Shown: positions 5,805-7,872 of the stretch, one piece after another
Layout of the letters: every line of letters begins with the position of its first letter
How positions within the stretch are numbered: the first letter of the stretch is position 1
Origin: Omnitrophica WOR_2 bacterium GWA2_47_8
GTDB taxonomy: Bacteria > Omnitrophota > Gorgyraeia > Zapsychrales > GWA2-47-8
Assembly: GCA_001805375.1 (NCBI GenBank)
Contig: MHFY01000132.1
Coordinates: 17,237-25,108 of the forward strand
DNA length: 7,872 nucleotides
Direction: 5' to 3'
The notes under the pieces: generated by a model
What the model was told of the DNA's origin: nothing
The model's database searches: none
Seen by the model: only the letters and a program-made list of their open reading frames with translations
Translations under genes and position numbers: made by a program

Positions 5805-6983
5805 CTAAGTACGTTCAACAGCGGTGGCCAAACACCCGCCGCCGCCATAACTGATACAGGCCAATCCGCGCTTTTTCTTTTGATCTGCCAGGGCATGGCA
5901 AAGGGTGGTCAAGATCCTGGCTCCGGCCGCGCCCAGCGGATGGCCGATCGCGATGTCCCCGCCCCAAATATTCACTTTTTCCGGTGGAATTTTTAAAATT
6001 TTTTGCGCATAAAGGACCGGCGCGGCAAAGGCTTCGCTGATCTCAAACAGGTCCACGTCCTCTAAAGACCACCGGCACTTTTTAAGACATTCTTTAAGGG
6101 CCGGAACAGCGGAGATAAAGACATCCTTGGGTTCAACCGCGACAGAAACGTGACCGGCGATCCTAGCCAATGGTTTCAGCTTATTTTTGTGAGAAAACTT
6201 TTCTGAAGCAACCATCAAAATACACGCCGCATCCGACGGGTTGGAAGAATTCCCGGAAGTCACGGTCCCACTTTTGACAAAGGCAGGCGCTAAGAGTTCA
6301 AAACTTTTCAAGGTCAGATTTTTGCGCGGACGTTCGTCTTTATTTAGGACCTGCTGGCTGGAGATATTGACCGGCACGATCTCTTTTGAGAATTTTCCCT
6401 GTTTCTGGGCCGCAACGGCCTTTTGATGGCTTTCTAAAGAAAACTGATCCTGCGCCTTCCGCGAGATCTTAAAACGCTGCGCCACATCTTCCGCCAATTC
6501 CCCCATGCGCTTTCCGGTCAATTGGCAAAAAAGCCCGTCGTTGATCAGGCTTTCCATGAACTGCCTGCCCTTGGCCTTGCTGATCTCTAAATTTTCATCC
6601 ACATTGGGGAATAATAACGGACACTGCGTGGCGCTTTCCGTACCGCCGGCCAAGATCAAAGCGGCGTTACCGGATCGGATAGCTTGGCAGGCAATGATCA
6701 ACGACTGCAGGCTCGCCCCGCAGACATGATTGACCGCATACGCGGGAATAGAAACAGGTAACCCCGCCTGGATCGAGGCCTGGCGGGCCAAACTTTGTCC
6801 GATCCCGGCGGAAACAGTATTGCCCAAGATCACTTCATTGATCAATGACCTATCGAGATCATTCCGTTTAACGATCTCTTTAATGACAACTGCGGCTAAC
6901 TGGCTGGCGGTAAAATTTTTAAGGCCTTTGAACGGGCTTCCGACCGGGGTACGAAGGGCATCGATGATATAAATGAAATTCAT
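5805..6983 (-). CDS. Thiolase family protein (acetyl-CoA acetyltransferase-like) with altered active-site motifs
   Basis: At 392 residues this protein has the length of a bacterial biosynthetic thiolase, and it begins typically (IIDALRTPVGSPFKG). The nucleophile region NHVCGASLQSL has Cys88, GGTESATQCP (about 115-124) is typical, and GGDIAIGHPLGAAGAR contains catalytic His348. Thiolases condense two acetyl-CoA to acetoacetyl-CoA, or run the reverse cleavage. Two of the classic catalytic motifs differ here. NEAF is SEAF (Ser316 for the water-holding Asn), and the final CxGGG motif reads CISYGGGGC, which puts Ser378 where the second catalytic Cys is expected; Cys residues lie two before and six after it. 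The residue two after the nucleophile is Ala, not the usual Ser. The enzyme may have unusual chemistry or substrate, or be impaired. Before the ATG there is only a weak GAAAG, inside a heptamer repeat. It is followed directly by the antiporter gene. Confidence 0.9.
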   Translation of the reverse strand: MNFIYIIDALRTPVGSPFKGLKNFTASQLAAVVIKEIVKRNDLDRSLINEVILGNTVSAGIGQSLARQASIQAGLPVSIPAYAVNHVCGASLQSLIIACQAIRSGNAALILAGGTESATQCPLLFPNVDENLEISKAKGRQFMESLINDGLFCQLTGKRMGELAEDVAQRFKISRKAQDQFSLESHQKAVAAQKQGKFSKEIVPVNISSQQVLNKDERPRKNLTLKSFELLAPAFVKSGTVTSGNSSNPSDAACILMVASEKFSHKNKLKPLARIAGHVSVAVEPKDVFISAVPALKECLKKCRWSLEDVDLFEISEAFAAPVLYAQKILKIPPEKVNIWGGDIAIGHPLGAAGARILTTLCHALADQKKKRGLACISYGGGGCLATAVERT

Positions 6984-6987
6984 AATA

Positions 6988-7035
6988 GCTTTCAGCTATC
7001 AGCTATCAGGCTTCAGCTGACGACTGAAGACTGAC
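6988..7035. repeat. Heptamer tandem repeats in the thiolase leader
   Basis: On the plus strand four adjacent heptamers, GCTTTCA, GCTATCA, GCTATCA and GGCTTCA, fill 6988-7015. After six bases come two more of another type, GACTGAA and GACTGAC (7022-7035). The two sets meet in a short hairpin, CTTCAG/CTGAAG (7011-7016/7024-7029). The array starts four bases upstream of the thiolase ATG and so occupies its ribosome-binding region. Short AGCTATC/AGCTTTC-type arrays occur between genes in various bacteria; no function is known to me. Confidence 0.7.
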
Positions 7036-7115
7036 AGTCCTGATTTTTCTTGGATTGTTTTAGTAGAAATCAGGATCCCAACTGCATCCAGGATCATTAA
7101 GGAAAATTGGGACTG
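7035..7115. repeat. 81-bp palindromic element with two internal stems (possible MITE/REP-like or structured RNA)
   Basis: The element is bounded by an inverted repeat, CAGTCC (7035-7040) and GGACTG (7110-7115). Inside are a perfect 9-bp stem TCCTGATTT/AAATCAGGA (7038-7046/7067-7075, 20-base loop) and a 6-bp stem TCCCAA/TTGGGA (7076-7081/7107-7112), so it can fold into two arms side by side or one closed outer stem. No T run follows on the minus strand, so it is not an ordinary intrinsic terminator for the DRTGG gene. It starts seven bases after that gene's stop codon. A dispersed repeat is the simplest explanation, but only one copy is visible here. Confidence 0.5.
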
Positions 7116-7121
7116 AAAGCT

Positions 7122-7872
7122 TTATAAATTTTTCAAAATCAAATTAAGATCAACGTGATCTTTGACCACCTGCCGGGCTTCGAGGATCTTATCCTTATCC
7201 GTTTTCTGTATCTTACAGATCAAATGCTCCACCTGCGCGGCCACCGTATACGTATCGGACGGCGACAATAAGACCGGGACCTGACTCTGTTTCAGCATAT
7301 CGACGATCTTCTGATTCGGCAAAAGTCCGCCGGTTAAAATGATCCCTGAAACCAAACGATTGTGCTTTTGCGTTATCAAATGCGAACTGACCGCGACCAT
7401 GATGTTATCCACCCGGTCACCGGAAAGCAGGACCAGCGTGCCTTCTTTTAAATAATTGATCATATTGTGCGGTTCCATGGCGGCCACAATATTGTTCAAA
7501 ACTTTGTTGGATAGATTTTCCTGCCCGCATAATAATTGTAAGCCTAAACGCTCCTTGATCTGGTCAACCGTGGGGGCCTTGAGAAGCGCGTCCATCGGGA
7601 TCACACCCAGCAAACGGATCCCCTTGTTCTTTAAACCTTGCCCGACGATACGCTTGATCTTATCGTATTTCTCCGGCAGGACTTTGTTGACGATAACGCC
7701 TAAGATCTCCACGCTCTTCAGATCAAATAACGCCTTATTTAAAATGATCTCATCGATACTTTTCCCTATGCCGCCTTCACTGACAATAATGACCTTGGAT
7801 CCCAATAGCTTGGCCACATCCGCATTAGAAAAATCAATGACCGAGCCCACACCCGCGTGGCCCGTCCCTTCG
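7122..7872 (-). CDS. BioD-like P-loop/DRTGG domain protein (phosphotransacetylase N-terminal family), 5' end beyond the window
   Basis: The frame is open to the right edge and ends with a TAA at 7124-7122; about 249 residues are present, probably two thirds of the protein. It enters the window at EGTGHAGVGSVIDFSNADVA, a block typical of the COG0857 family (the BioD/CobB-like ATPase unit also found N-terminal in long phosphotransacetylases). VIIVSEGGIGKSIDE follows, then LGVIVNKVLPEKYD and LLGVIPMDALLKAPTV, as in dethiobiotin-synthetase-like folds. The Walker A loop would be upstream, outside the window. From about LLSGDRVDNIMVAV on it is a DRTGG domain, with SGIILTGGLLPN and SPSDTYTVAAQVEHLI as in relatives that end TxDxDKI. 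No phosphotransacetylase catalytic domain follows. Such proteins are thought to be regulatory or nucleotide-sensing, possibly linked to acetyl-CoA metabolism, which would suit the thiolase next door. The exact role is unknown. An internal GTG at 7850 is not the real start because the homologous block continues upstream of it. Confidence 0.85.
   Translation of the reverse strand, partial: EGTGHAGVGSVIDFSNADVAKLLGSKVIIVSEGGIGKSIDEIILNKALFDLKSVEILGVIVNKVLPEKYDKIKRIVGQGLKNKGIRLLGVIPMDALLKAPTVDQIKERLGLQLLCGQENLSNKVLNNIVAAMEPHNMINYLKEGTLVLLSGDRVDNIMVAVSSHLITQKHNRLVSGIILTGGLLPNQKIVDMLKQSQVPVLLSPSDTYTVAAQVEHLICKIQKTDKDKILEARQVVKDHVDLNLILKNL

Noticed and set aside
6988..7035. CRISPR array
   Set aside because: The repeats are 7 bases long and directly abutting, without spacers.
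7038..7075. Rho-independent terminator for the DRTGG gene
   Set aside because: The 9-bp stem has no following T run on the minus strand and has a 20-base loop.

Overview
The window looks like a bacterial chromosomal segment in which every convincing gene lies on the minus strand, so transcription runs right to left. It falls into two blocks. The right block (about 3360-7872) has well-formed housekeeping and regulatory genes with clean family motifs. The left block (1-3300) is visibly AT-richer and carries secreted or surface-type proteins, a transposase remnant, broken reading frames and a dense control region. No gene fixes the taxonomy. A c-di-GMP riboswitch, a GAF-ANTAR regulator, FG-GAP proteins, a RAYT relic and a BioD-like/DRTGG protein would fit an uncultivated lineage such as Omnitrophota or a deltaproteobacterium-like group, but that is a guess.

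Right block, in transcription order: the 3' part of a BioD-like/DRTGG protein (7872-7122); a 138-bp gap with an 81-bp palindromic element and heptamer tandem repeats; a divergent thiolase (6983-5805); a CPA-type cation:proton antiporter six bases downstream (5798-4689); and a GAF-GAF-ANTAR regulator (4600-3362) ending at a hairpin terminator (3346-3305).

Control region (3294-2985, minus strand): a perfect 14-bp palindrome of LacI/CcpA-operator type; a strong sigma70-like promoter (TTGCAA, 16 bp, TATACT) whose spacer contains a run of eight G; a c-di-GMP-I (GEMM) riboswitch aptamer (3190-3115); a canonical intrinsic terminator (3084-3047) whose 5' arm is complementary to the aptamer's P2 strand; and a Shine-Dalgarno site.

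Left block: the riboswitch leads into a gene for a secreted protein of unknown function (2987-1660). Its signal peptide and mature body are in different frames, joined at a run of eight T; one extra T restores a 442-residue protein. Next come a decayed RAYT/Y1 transposase fragment (1647-1438), a structured 105-bp stretch, a 69-residue ORF (1326-1117) and a long FG-GAP repeat protein that has lost its start and runs off the left edge (1162-1).

The most notable reading is a layered switch on a surface protein: c-di-GMP attenuation, a promoter whose spacing could change by slippage, and a homopolymer that could switch secretion on or off. Each layer is visible as sequence; the joint function is inference.
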